64,000 nt of DNA from Bubalus kerabau (Eukaryota > Chordata > Mammalia > Artiodactyla > Bovidae): NCBI RefSeq assembly GCF_029407905.1, contig NC_073629.1:55130301-55194300 (forward strand). Reading direction: 5' to 3'. Position numbers and translations under genes: made by a program. The notes beneath the pieces were generated by a model. It had not been told where the DNA came from. It saw only the letters and a program-made list of their open reading frames with translations, and made no database searches. Position 1 is the first letter of the stretch. Each line of letters opens with the position of its first letter. This document shows, piece after piece, positions 57,801 through 64,000 of the stretch.

Positions 57801-60800
57801 ATCTCCATTTTGTGAAGTCAAAATGTTCCATGCAATATAGTCTGTACACAGAATAATTGTTCATCATATTCATAAGTCCAGGGACTAGGTAGAGTGTGGA
57901 CCCTGGGAAAGAGAATTCTTAGCGATCACAATTCTGCTTACCATTAGCACCTTCACTGAAAGTCTTTCAGTCTTGCTTTGCCATTATGTTACAAAAATCT
58001 CATACTTCGTATTGAGAAAACAAGCCTGATTGGAATTTATAAGTACAAGCAAAAATTTCTTTTTTCACACACTCAAATTCTCAATGAAATGAGAATATAA
58101 GAAAAGTTGAAAACTCTAATTGGTGTGGTGTTGTTTCACTAAGTCACGTCTCACTCTGAGATCCCATGGATTATAGCCCCCCAGGCACCTTTGTCCACAG
58201 AATTTTCCAGGTAAGAATACTGGAGTGAGCTGCCATTTCCTACTTCAGGGGTTCTTCCCAACCCGAGGATTGAACCAGCATCTGTTGCGTGTCCTGCACT
58301 GGCATGCGGATTCTTTACCACTGTGTCACCTGGGAGGCCCTGCTCAGTGTATAGTTAATTCATTAGTAGGAACTTGATTTCCTATGTATGTATGTTTTAT
58401 CCTTACCACCCAAGTTGGCAGAAGAAGCTCTACTTTAAGACATAATTGTCTTTTCGTTGTTCATTGGTGATGGATAGATCACTATTAATGCTAATGCTGT
58501 TAAAATAGTACTTTGTTTCTGCCAACCCATTCATTGCACAGACATTGACACTGAGCCCAGGGAATTTAGGGGACTTCATACAAGTCACACAAAGAGTTGG
58601 TCAGAACTGGGACTACAACTGATGCCTGACTCCATGTCTAGTATTCTGAGTCTCCTGTGCCCTGATGCTGTCAGACTGCTTCTTCCAAGGGAGCACAGCT
58701 GGACCATCCTGTCTAACAACTTCTTTCTATTGAATTTTCCCTTATTTCCTTGGCAGGACATCATGGAGAAAACAAAGGACAGTTTCATGATCCAGAATGA
58801 AGAGGCTTCTGTCAAATATTATGAGGCTGAGCTTAAGCAGCTTTCAGAATCCTTGATGAAAAGTATTTCAGGAGGCACATTCTTTGTCCCTGGAGGACAC
58901 AGTCTCTATATAGAAGCAAGGAACAAGTTTGAACAAGACTATAAACTGGTTCCCAGGAAAGGAGTTAAGGTGAGGAGTAATGGGATTGGGAAAGAGCAGC
59001 GGATTAGAGTCAAGGGTCTTTGTTGGTTCATTTGGTTGCCAGATCCTGATTTGCACAGAGGCAGCTGGTCATGAGGAGGCTGACTTGGAACCCCAGGAGG
59101 GTTCTGAGTCTAGGGCTGTTTTTCTGATGAGTTGAGTAAGAGTCCAGGAGATCCCAGGTCTATTGGCTGCCCACTGGTGGGTGAGCCAGGTCCTAGGCCT
59201 AGTCACATGCTACTAGAGGAGAGAGCCATGTCCTGGGGTCTGGGTGCAGGGTCCAGGAGTTCCAGAGCATGTGTTGACAATGGTAGAGCTGTTAGGCTCC
59301 TGGATCTGGGGGATTTTGAAGATTCTGTTGGCCTGATATTGGTCCAGGTGGTCTTGAACCCAGCTGGTCCCAGGAATGACATGGCCTGCTAGTGAGTGGA
59401 CTGGCCCTGCAGACTGAGAAACTGAGGTCTTTTGCACCTGGTATCTTTCCCTGATGTGTCCCAGGGTCTCTGGCTGGAGGGTGCTGGAGTTTCAGGTCTC
59501 GTGCCTGTGTCCTGGTGAATGGGACTGGGTCCCTGGCCCTCTGGTAGGCATAGCCATGTCCAGAGGCAGCTGTGGGCTCAGGAGATCTGCTGGTGGATGG
59601 AGCTGCATGCATGTCTAGTCAGTTGCTTGGCCTGAGGCCTCCCAGGACTGGCATCTGCAGACCATTGCATTAGGGCAGGGCTGGGTCTTGGGGCTAATAA
59701 GATTGAGGGAAAATTCCAAAATGGTGCTCGCCAGCCCCAGTGTCCAAGTGGTGGAAGGAGCTTCCCAGAATGTCTTCTGCCAGTGTCTATGTCCCCAAGA
59801 GAAGCTCCAGTTGCCTCCAGCCAATCTGGGAGACTCTCCAGGGTCAGCAGGTAGGTCTGACCCAGGCTCCTATCAAGTTAGTGTTTATTCTCTGGGTCCT
59901 GGGACACGTGAGATTTAGTGTGCACTGTGTAAGGGCTAGACTCTTCTTTACCCAGGCCCTCGGAGACTGAAAATCAGCTCCACTGGCCTTCCAAGCAAAT
60001 ACTCCATGAGTGTTTGTAGACATGTACATAATTCTCAGGTCTGTAACCATTTGGGGAGCCTACAAAGGATGGAGAATTTATAGGATACAGTCTGTTGTTT
60101 ACTGAACAATAATTTCCACAGAAAGACACTACGTCTTTTCTACCTGACAAGTCTTTGCTCCTTGTTGTTTCCTCAGGCAAACCAGGTCCTCCAGAGCTTC
60201 CTGCAGTCACAGGCAGGAGTAGAGGAAGCCATCCTGCAGGCAGACCAGGCCCTCACAGATGCGGACAAAGCCATGGCAGGTACAGGGGTGGACTGAGCTC
60301 TCAGAGGGGAAGGTGGCTCTTGTGCTGCCATTTGGCAGGTGTGGGAACAAACACTTCCTGACACCAGAGCTTCCTCTTCTTCCATGGAACCTCTCTGCTA
60401 CATGTGGATGTAAATGGGGGAGTTTGGGTTATATGTCCATCCAATCAGTGCTTCTACATCATATGCTGAAGCATGTTGTCTGATGTGGTAGCAGGAACAG
60501 TCAGACTCCCTCCCACAATATTAAAGGCACCTTATCTCTGAACAAAGAAGGTGATAGCTCAACATAAGTCAAGTTCTCCCCTCTTTACAATTTTTGTGGA
60601 ACAGCTGAGCGTGCCAAGAAGGATGCAGCTAAGAGGGAACAGGAGCTGCTAAGAGAGAAACAGAATGAAGAGGAACAAAAAATGGAGGCACAAGAGAGAA
60701 GCTTCAAAGAAAACCTGGCCCAACTGCAAGAGAAGATGGATAGAGAGAGAGAAAACCTTTGGAGAGAGCAGCAAACGATGCTGGAGCACAAGCTGAAGGT

Positions 60801-61884
60801 AATTCTAGATGGGCCTGGGTGGCACCTTGGGGAAACCCTAACTCCTCAGGAATAAAGGGACGGCAATTTGACCTCAAGTCAGCTCCCGGAGGGAAATACA
60901 AAAACACAGGATTCACTGTAACATCAAAGAGATGTGAATCGGTTTATGTCTGTAAGACTCGGCACCTTCTGTAGTGTTAGGGTTTGAATGGGACCAACCA
61001 GGCTCCTGGACTGCTGTTCACGGTGATTATAGCATCACATTTGTTCCCAAGTGAATAGGACCTCAGTCTTAGAGTCCTTAGAATTTGGGATACAACCATC
61101 AGAGACCTGGAATAGTTCCATCTGCTCCTGAAAATATCAGGTTGTGCCGGTATGAAATACTGGATGCTGAAAGCTGTAAAATTTGCTACATTTGTTTCCA
61201 TGTCTCCTGATCCATTTTATACACCTAAACTAAACGCATTCTTTGTCCCAGCCTGGAGTTTGATAGCTAGAGTTCTGAGTGAGTCAGCAGTGCCATCTTG
61301 GTGACATGTGTGTGGTCATTCTACCTCAGTGAAACTGACAAATATTTAGAACTCACCTACATGTTCTCCCGAAGTGTATTTATGAGGCTGGAACCTCTCC
61401 CTGGGGTAGTTTTCAGACCTATACCCAACTTCTCTGTACCCAAGAAGATCGTGTTGAAGGAACATGGGAAACTCTAAACCCTGGATGCTCTCCCTTCTGT
61501 GTTGCAAATGTTTGCAAATATTAGAATAATATATATAAAAAATAAACATATAAAGTGTTAAAGAATAGACACACATGCATATCAACTGTAGTAGTTTGAC
61601 ACAAAATGCTGATTTGGGGTATTTTCAAAAAGGGACTCTTCTTTTTACAGATGCAAAAAGAGTTACTCACAGAAGGATTCAAAAAGGAAGCTGAGGCATT
61701 AAGTAAAGAGATAGATCAACTAAAAGAAGATATTCAAACAACTGAAAAGTCCTTCAATATTTCAGATGTCCTTGATATGGCGAGCATGGCATTGATTGCA
61801 GTACTCCCTGGGGCTTATAAAGTACTTGGTATGGGACTGAAACTTCTCAGTGATCGTATGAAAGGGGCTGAGAAACCCTACTAA
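45652..61884 (+). CDS. GBP6-like: GBP copy B: interferon-inducible guanylate-binding protein, GBP4/6/7-like, ten coding exons
   Basis: Large GTPase of the dynamin-like GBP family, acting in the cytosol against intracellular pathogens; it hydrolyses GTP and oligomerises. Exons: 45652-45841, 49994-50121, 52281-52390, 52593-52789, 55875-56120, 57028-57308, 58757-58969, 60177-60279, 60605-60798 and 61651-61884. They total 1896 nt, 631 residues, near the usual 590-640. Motifs: P-loop GLYRTGKS (45-52) with Arg48, Lys51 and Ser52; Ser73 and Thr75 of switch I; DTEGLGD (97-103) with Glu99; TVRD (179-182); FFPKRKCFVFDRP closing the GTPase domain. The helical domain follows, with coiled coil in residues 490-554. 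The C-terminus is long, with a hydrophobic stretch and no CaaX box, like GBP4/6/7 rather than GBP1/2/5. The N-terminus and VPGGH/PRKGVK blocks also fit that branch; which ortholog it is needs phylogeny. Start is the first ATG of exon 2. Likely induced by IFN-gamma (see GAS/IRF sites). Confidence 0.93.
46381..46592 (+). mobile_element. Bov-tA-type SINE
   Basis: 'gggcttccctgggggctcat' head through 'aatcagacaccactgagcga' tail. First of two adjacent copies. Confidence 0.88.
46598..46812 (+). mobile_element. Bov-tA-type SINE (second adjacent copy)
   Basis: 'gtttcccaggtggtgtagtg' head, a 'ccactccagtattcttgcct' block and an 'agactgagcacacacat' tail. Same orientation as the preceding copy, five bases away. 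Confidence 0.88.
48151..48354 (+). mobile_element. Bov-tA-type SINE
   Basis: Full-length-looking: 'agggcttccctggtgtctca' to 'gtcggacacaacttagcgac'. Confidence 0.9.
49258..49566 (-). mobile_element. Bov-tA-type SINE pair, reverse (one full, one partial)
   Basis: Full unit 49258-49472 from 'gcttagttgctcagtcatgt' to 'gagccaccagggaagccc'. Partial second unit 49472-49566 with 'ccaggggatcttcctgaccc' and 'ttctttaccaaaaagg'. Confidence 0.87.
49994..50121 (+). CDS. Copy B coding exon 3 (switch I and DTEGLGD)
   Basis: 128 nt, acceptor 'tctgtgcag', donor AAG|GTAAGG. Residues 64-106: GFRLGSTVRSETKGIWMW, then CVPHPSKENHTLVLLDTEG and LGDVEK. Trp81 is intact, unlike copy A. Confidence 0.95.
50122..52280 (+). 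other. Copy B intron 3
   Basis: Noncoding; homologous to copy A intron 3 at both ends. Contains a CHR-type SINE (51712-52062); otherwise nothing recognised. Confidence 0.8.
51712..52062 (-). mobile_element. CHR-1-type SINE, reverse
   Basis: Long reverse copy: A/T-rich 'tttatttatttatttcattt', repeated 'cagtagttgcagctctcggg' and 'caatagttgtggtgcacggg' units, and the tRNA-like end 'ggttctttaccattgagcca'. Cetartiodactyl-specific class. Confidence 0.82.
52281..52390 (+). CDS. Copy B coding exon 4
   Basis: 110 nt, acceptor 'actttttag'. Residues 107-142 plus two bases: GDSKNDSWIFALAVLLSST, FVYNSMSTINHQALEQL. Ends CTGCA before a U12-type donor, phase 2. Confidence 0.94.
52391..52592 (+). other. Copy B intron 4, U12-type (minor spliceosome)
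   Basis: The 202-nt intron has donor GTATCCTTCC and a branch-site-like TTCCTTAGC at 52575-52583, about 11 nt from the AG at 52591-52592. Joining CTGCA|CTATGTG gives Leu-His-Tyr-Val, as expected for the family. Both signals are shared with copy A intron 4 although the intron interior has diverged. Confidence 0.87.
52593..52789 (+). CDS. Copy B coding exon 5 (TVRD guanine-recognition motif)
   Basis: 197 nt, donor CCAG|GTATC. Residues 143-208, with VTELTELIRTKSSP, FLSFFPDFIWTVRDFTLEL and ITEDEYLQNALKLIPG. Motif intact, phase 2 to 1. Confidence 0.94.
53440..53652 (+). mobile_element. Bov-tA-type SINE
   Basis: 'acttccctggtggctcaact' head to 'gttggacataactaagtgat' tail; well preserved. Confidence 0.9.
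53776..55108 (-). mobile_element. BovB LINE, 5'-truncated, reverse
   Basis: The reverse strand covers RT from MKPIPKKGNAKECSNYHTI through AKAFDYMDHH and LRYADDTILIAES to the 3' end at 53776. The frame is broken in at least three places (near 54470, 54690 and 54240). Its 5' limit lies at almost the same element position as the + copy at 1635. Confidence 0.92.
55598..55772 (-). mobile_element. BovB LINE internal fragment, reverse
   Basis: Only about 175 bp of RT sequence ('atctgcgtatctgagattat' to 'ttggaaccagtctgttgtt'), with both ends missing; lies about 100 bp before exon 6. Confidence 0.88.
55875..56120 (+). CDS. Copy B coding exon 6
   Basis: 246 nt, acceptor 'aattctgcag', donor GGAG|GTGAGT. 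Residues 209-290: CIRKFFPKRKCFVFDRPTND, FCSYIFTHAKPKTLREGITV. Ends the GTPase domain, phase 1 to 1. Confidence 0.95.
56121..57027 (+). other. Copy B intron 6
   Basis: Noncoding, with no repeat that I can name. Colinear with copy A intron 6 except that the mariner MITE is missing, so it shows the empty site. Confidence 0.8.
57028..57308 (+). CDS. Copy B coding exon 7 (start of helical domain)
   Basis: 281 nt, acceptor 'atctttcag', donor GTG|GTAATG. Residues 291-384: GLGTLVEAYVDAINSGGVP, ENSAAVQKAADHYSEQM, FMERSFKDDKRMFQKKLV. Phase 1 to 0. Confidence 0.95.
57309..58756 (+). other. Copy B intron 7
   Basis: Noncoding; one reverse SINE (58132-58341), otherwise single-copy-looking and homologous to the ends of copy A intron 7. 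Confidence 0.8.
58132..58341 (-). mobile_element. Bov-tA-type SINE, reverse, diverged
   Basis: 'gtttcactaagtcacgtctc' to 'ggattctttaccactgtgtc'; many differences from the younger copies. Confidence 0.8.
58757..58969 (+). CDS. Copy B coding exon 8
   Basis: 213 nt, acceptor 'ccttggcag', donor AAG|GTGAGG. Residues 385-455: DIMEKTKDSFMIQNEEASVK, LSESLMKSISGGTFFVPGGH, LVPRKGVK. Phase 0 to 0. Confidence 0.95.
58970..60176 (+). other. Copy B intron 8, including a GC-rich probable repeat
   Basis: About 59130-60000 is unusually GC-rich with loosely recurring 'ggtgggtgagccaggtcct'-like phrases. It looks to me like the 5' part of an old L1-type element, but I cannot classify it. No coding sequence is supported. 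Copy A has unrelated insertions in this intron. Confidence 0.5.
60177..60279 (+). CDS. Copy B coding exon 9
   Basis: 103 nt, acceptor 'tttcctcag', donor GCAG|GTACAG. Residues 456-489: ANQVLQSFLQSQAGVEEAIL, QADQALTDADKAMA. Phase 0 to 1. Confidence 0.94.
60605..60798 (+). CDS. Copy B coding exon 10 (coiled coil)
   Basis: 194 nt, acceptor 'gtggaacag', donor AAG|GTAATT. Residues 490-554, charged helix (REQELLREKQNEEEQKMEAQ, ENLAQLQEKMDRE). Phase 1 to 0. Confidence 0.94.
60799..61650 (+). other. Copy B intron 10
   Basis: Noncoding, homologous to copy A intron 10 but free of its two BovB copies. No repeat recognised. Confidence 0.8.
61651..61884 (+). CDS. Copy B last coding exon (long non-CaaX tail)
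   Basis: Acceptor 'ctttttacag', 77 codons, TAA at 61882-61884. Residues 555-631: MQKELLTEGFKKEAEALSKE, then a hydrophobic stretch (ISDVLDMASMALIAVLPGA), then GMGLKLLSDRMKGAEKPY. No terminal Cys-box, so no prenylation is expected. The hydrophobic segment with basic residues after it could serve membrane association; that is inference. Confidence 0.93.
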   Translation: MQKELLTEGFKKEAEALSKEIDQLKEDIQTTEKSFNISDVLDMASMALIAVLPGAYKVLGMGLKLLSDRMKGAEKPY

Positions 61885-61929
61885 GTGTATTTTGGAACGC
61901 TTCTTATGTTTTAGTAGTGTAACACTACA

Positions 61930-63221
61930 GTTCATTGTTGGGGGCCAGCGTGAGGCACTCCGCCCGTGGAAAAGGTCATGAGGAAGGAGGCTCGACATAC
62001 ACAAAGGCGGGATCGAGCCTCAGGCATCCCCCTGGAAATCCTTGAGCATCTACCCCCATAACCAGAGCCTGCCTACTTTACTACTTTGTGTTCTCACCTA
62101 CACCTCTGACTTTACGGGGGGCTGTCCCCCACTACCTCTTTCTGAGAAGGAGTTAACTTAGAGCTCCAGTTAATAATAATTCCTGGGCGTGACAGGAGTG
62201 TTTCAACTTACAAACTCCTCTGAAGGTTCTCTAGCCTGCCTGACAGGCTTGTCCGGCCACATGTGATTGCTCACAGCCTCCCAACTGTGACAGGCACGAG
62301 ATGCTTTAAACCTTCTAAAAACAGGTTCCTTAGAAAAGTTAGAAAACCATTAGTATAAGTATAGTGGTCTGATTAGAAATTGTATTGGTGAAGGGTTTTT
62401 CATTTGTTGAGCCAATGCTTACTGCTAAGTCTCCACATCCCTTGCCCTCACACACATTAATGAATATATAGAAATAAGTATTAACCTTTGATATTAATCA
62501 CGTTAGACCTTAGGCTAAGTAAATTCTTTCCTTAACTAAAACCCACTACACCCTCACCCTATAGGAATGTAACTTTATTTGGGTGGTGTCTGTTTTAAGA
62601 ATAATCACCCCTGGAGAAATAAGTGTCCTGGTTGACTGACTGCTGTCACAAGGAGAGGGTCATAAATTGTCAGCAGGCCCCCTGGCCAGAAGATGATGTA
62701 ACACCCCTAAGACCTCTGTATACATTTGTATGAAGCACCTGACTTTGATAAAAGTCAGGACTGCTGACCCCACGTGACTTTTACATAACATCTCAGTGTA
62801 TAAAAGTAGACCATGGAAAATAAAGAATTGAGATCAGTTCCTCGAAAGACTGGTCTCCCCATGTCTCTCTCTCTCTCAAACTCTGGCTGAGTCTCCATCT
62901 GGAGCGTGGAACCCACCAAGCTTACTAATTAAATTGCCTGGGCTTCTAAGATCCGACTGGGGAGGCCTCAGTGTCTCCTCTCCTTCGGGAGAACGGAAGG
63001 ATGCCCGCGGCCTACGTAAGTGGTGCAAGCTTCTTGTCTTGAAGTTTTATTGGTCTCCCGCATAAACCAAGCTACTCAGCCTCTTTTCTCCACTGAATTT
63101 TCCTACTGAGCTATCCTCATTCTATTACTCTTTATATCTTTGATGAATATTTAAATAGTCGCCGACGCTGTCTCCCCTTCGAATACCCTGGATCAGCCGG
63201 GGCTGGACCCCGGCAGTTCAT
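61930..63221 (+). mobile_element. Solo LTR of an endogenous retrovirus, with 6-bp target-site duplication
   Basis: LTR 61936-63215 (1280 bp) starts TGTTGGGGGCCAG and ends GGACCCCGGCA (TG...CA). It is flanked on both sides by GTTCAT (61930-61935 and 63216-63221). The 6-bp duplication and size fit class II (ERVK/betaretrovirus-like) elements. Inside are a TATAAAA (62799-62805) and AATAAA (62819-62824). No internal retroviral genes are present, so it is a recombined solo LTR. Family name needs a repeat library. Confidence 0.88.
62819..62824 (+). promoter_or_regulatory. AATAAA within the LTR, candidate poly-A signal for copy B
   Basis: First strong AATAAA downstream of the copy B stop that I noticed, 935 nt after it. 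It is the LTR's own polyadenylation signal. Use by the GBP transcript is inference. Confidence 0.45.
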
Positions 63222-64000
63222 TTTTAAAATATGTATGTCATGATAGTTTTGTTCAAGAGGAGCTTAAAAACTTATTATCAAAGAATTACTAATGGTATTA
63301 CAAAAGTGATTACCAGTGCTTCATATGCAAAAAAATCCCACACAATTTTGAATGAATTAGTTAATTTTAAAAAATGGAAACAAGTTGGAAGATAATGACT
63401 AATTATAGATAAGTGTTAAGAAAAGCAAGAAACAAATAAGAAGAGGAAGAACAGTCGCAGTCTATAATAAAGTCTTGGAGATCAACTTTTTAAGTTATAA
63501 TGAGCCCTTATAAATCAATGAGGAAAGAACAACCAACAGATTTTTAAATGGGCAAAAATATACCAACAGAATAAATATGTTTAACTTTATTGATTATAAA
63601 TGATGTACAAGGTAAAATTAGGAGGGACATGTGTCACCTCCCAGATGGGCCAGAAAGAAAAGTTTGGCAAGGACACTGGCTGGCAAGGGTACCAGGAAAT
63701 TGGGGGTCTCTGATAAATGCTAGAGAGAGTGCAAATTGGTGCACATATGTATCAAAGATTTAAATGCAAGTCCTGCTAATACAGAAGTCCATGTTTAGCC
63801 ATTTATCATACAGATTTTTTACCCAAGTTGCAAATGACATATGTAGCAGTTTATTTGTCACAAAATTGTTGTAATTCCAGAAGACTGTGAACTTCAAAGT
63901 CCCTCTGTCACATACTAGTGAGATAAATCCTGAGACACACTTACACAGGAAAACTCTACAGTCACTGAAATGAAAAGGGAAACTCTATTTGTGCTAACGT
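63222..64000. other. Downstream flank of copy B (duplicated block, reaches window end)
   Basis: No gene. The part from about 63355 matches 33540-34195, including 'gtgctaa' at the very end (63994 against 34178), so the homologous block continues beyond the window. Confidence 0.8.

Noticed and set aside
59132..59392. Open frames in the GC-rich part of copy B intron 8
   Set aside because: Many overlapping short frames on both strands, a composition effect of a probable repeat; no splice sites linking them to the GBP gene and no family resemblance.

Overview
The window is mammalian nuclear DNA from a ruminant, almost certainly a bovid. The evidence is the density of BovB (RTE-type) LINE copies, tRNA-derived Bov-tA/BOV-A2 SINEs, CHR-type cetartiodactyl SINEs and artiodactyl L1 sequence. 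Only one host gene family is visible: interferon-inducible guanylate-binding proteins (GBPs), present as two tandem genes on the + strand.

Layout. 1-3.3 kb: L1 5'-UTR-like and ORF2 fragments, with a BovB copy nested inside. 3.6-34.2 kb: GBP copy A (coding-homologous exons 10271-31779). 34.2-41.5 kb: intergenic DNA with BovB and SINE fragments. 41.5-41.8 kb: candidate interferon-responsive promoter and leader exon of copy B. 45.65-61.88 kb: GBP copy B, ten coding exons. 61.94-63.22 kb: a solo endogenous-retrovirus LTR. 63.2-64.0 kb: sequence homologous to the DNA downstream of copy A (33.5-34.2 kb), so the duplicated block runs to the window edge.

Copy B is intact in this sequence. Ten exons (190, 128, 110, 197, 246, 281, 213, 103, 194 and 234 nt) join in frame to 631 codons plus stop. 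It has all GTPase motifs and a long non-CaaX C-terminus like the GBP4/6/7 branch. Copy A has the same first nine exon lengths and phases. Its start codon is GTG instead of ATG, it has stops at codons 81 and 322, and its shorter last exon encodes a prenylation-type CLLL ending. I call it a pseudogene with well preserved splice sites.

The most interesting signals are these: a minor-spliceosome (U12-type) intron 4 conserved in both genes; divergent C-terminal exons in sister copies; a GAS plus paired IRF-site arrangement before copy B; a solo LTR 51 bp after the copy B stop that may supply its polyadenylation signal; and several informative transposon insertions, including a mariner-type MITE with an empty site in the sister gene, a 5'-inverted BovB and BovB nested in L1. 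I see no RNA genes, CRISPR arrays or bacterial-type systems, and no wholly new biological system. Boundaries of repeats and of noncoding exons are approximate because they were read by eye.
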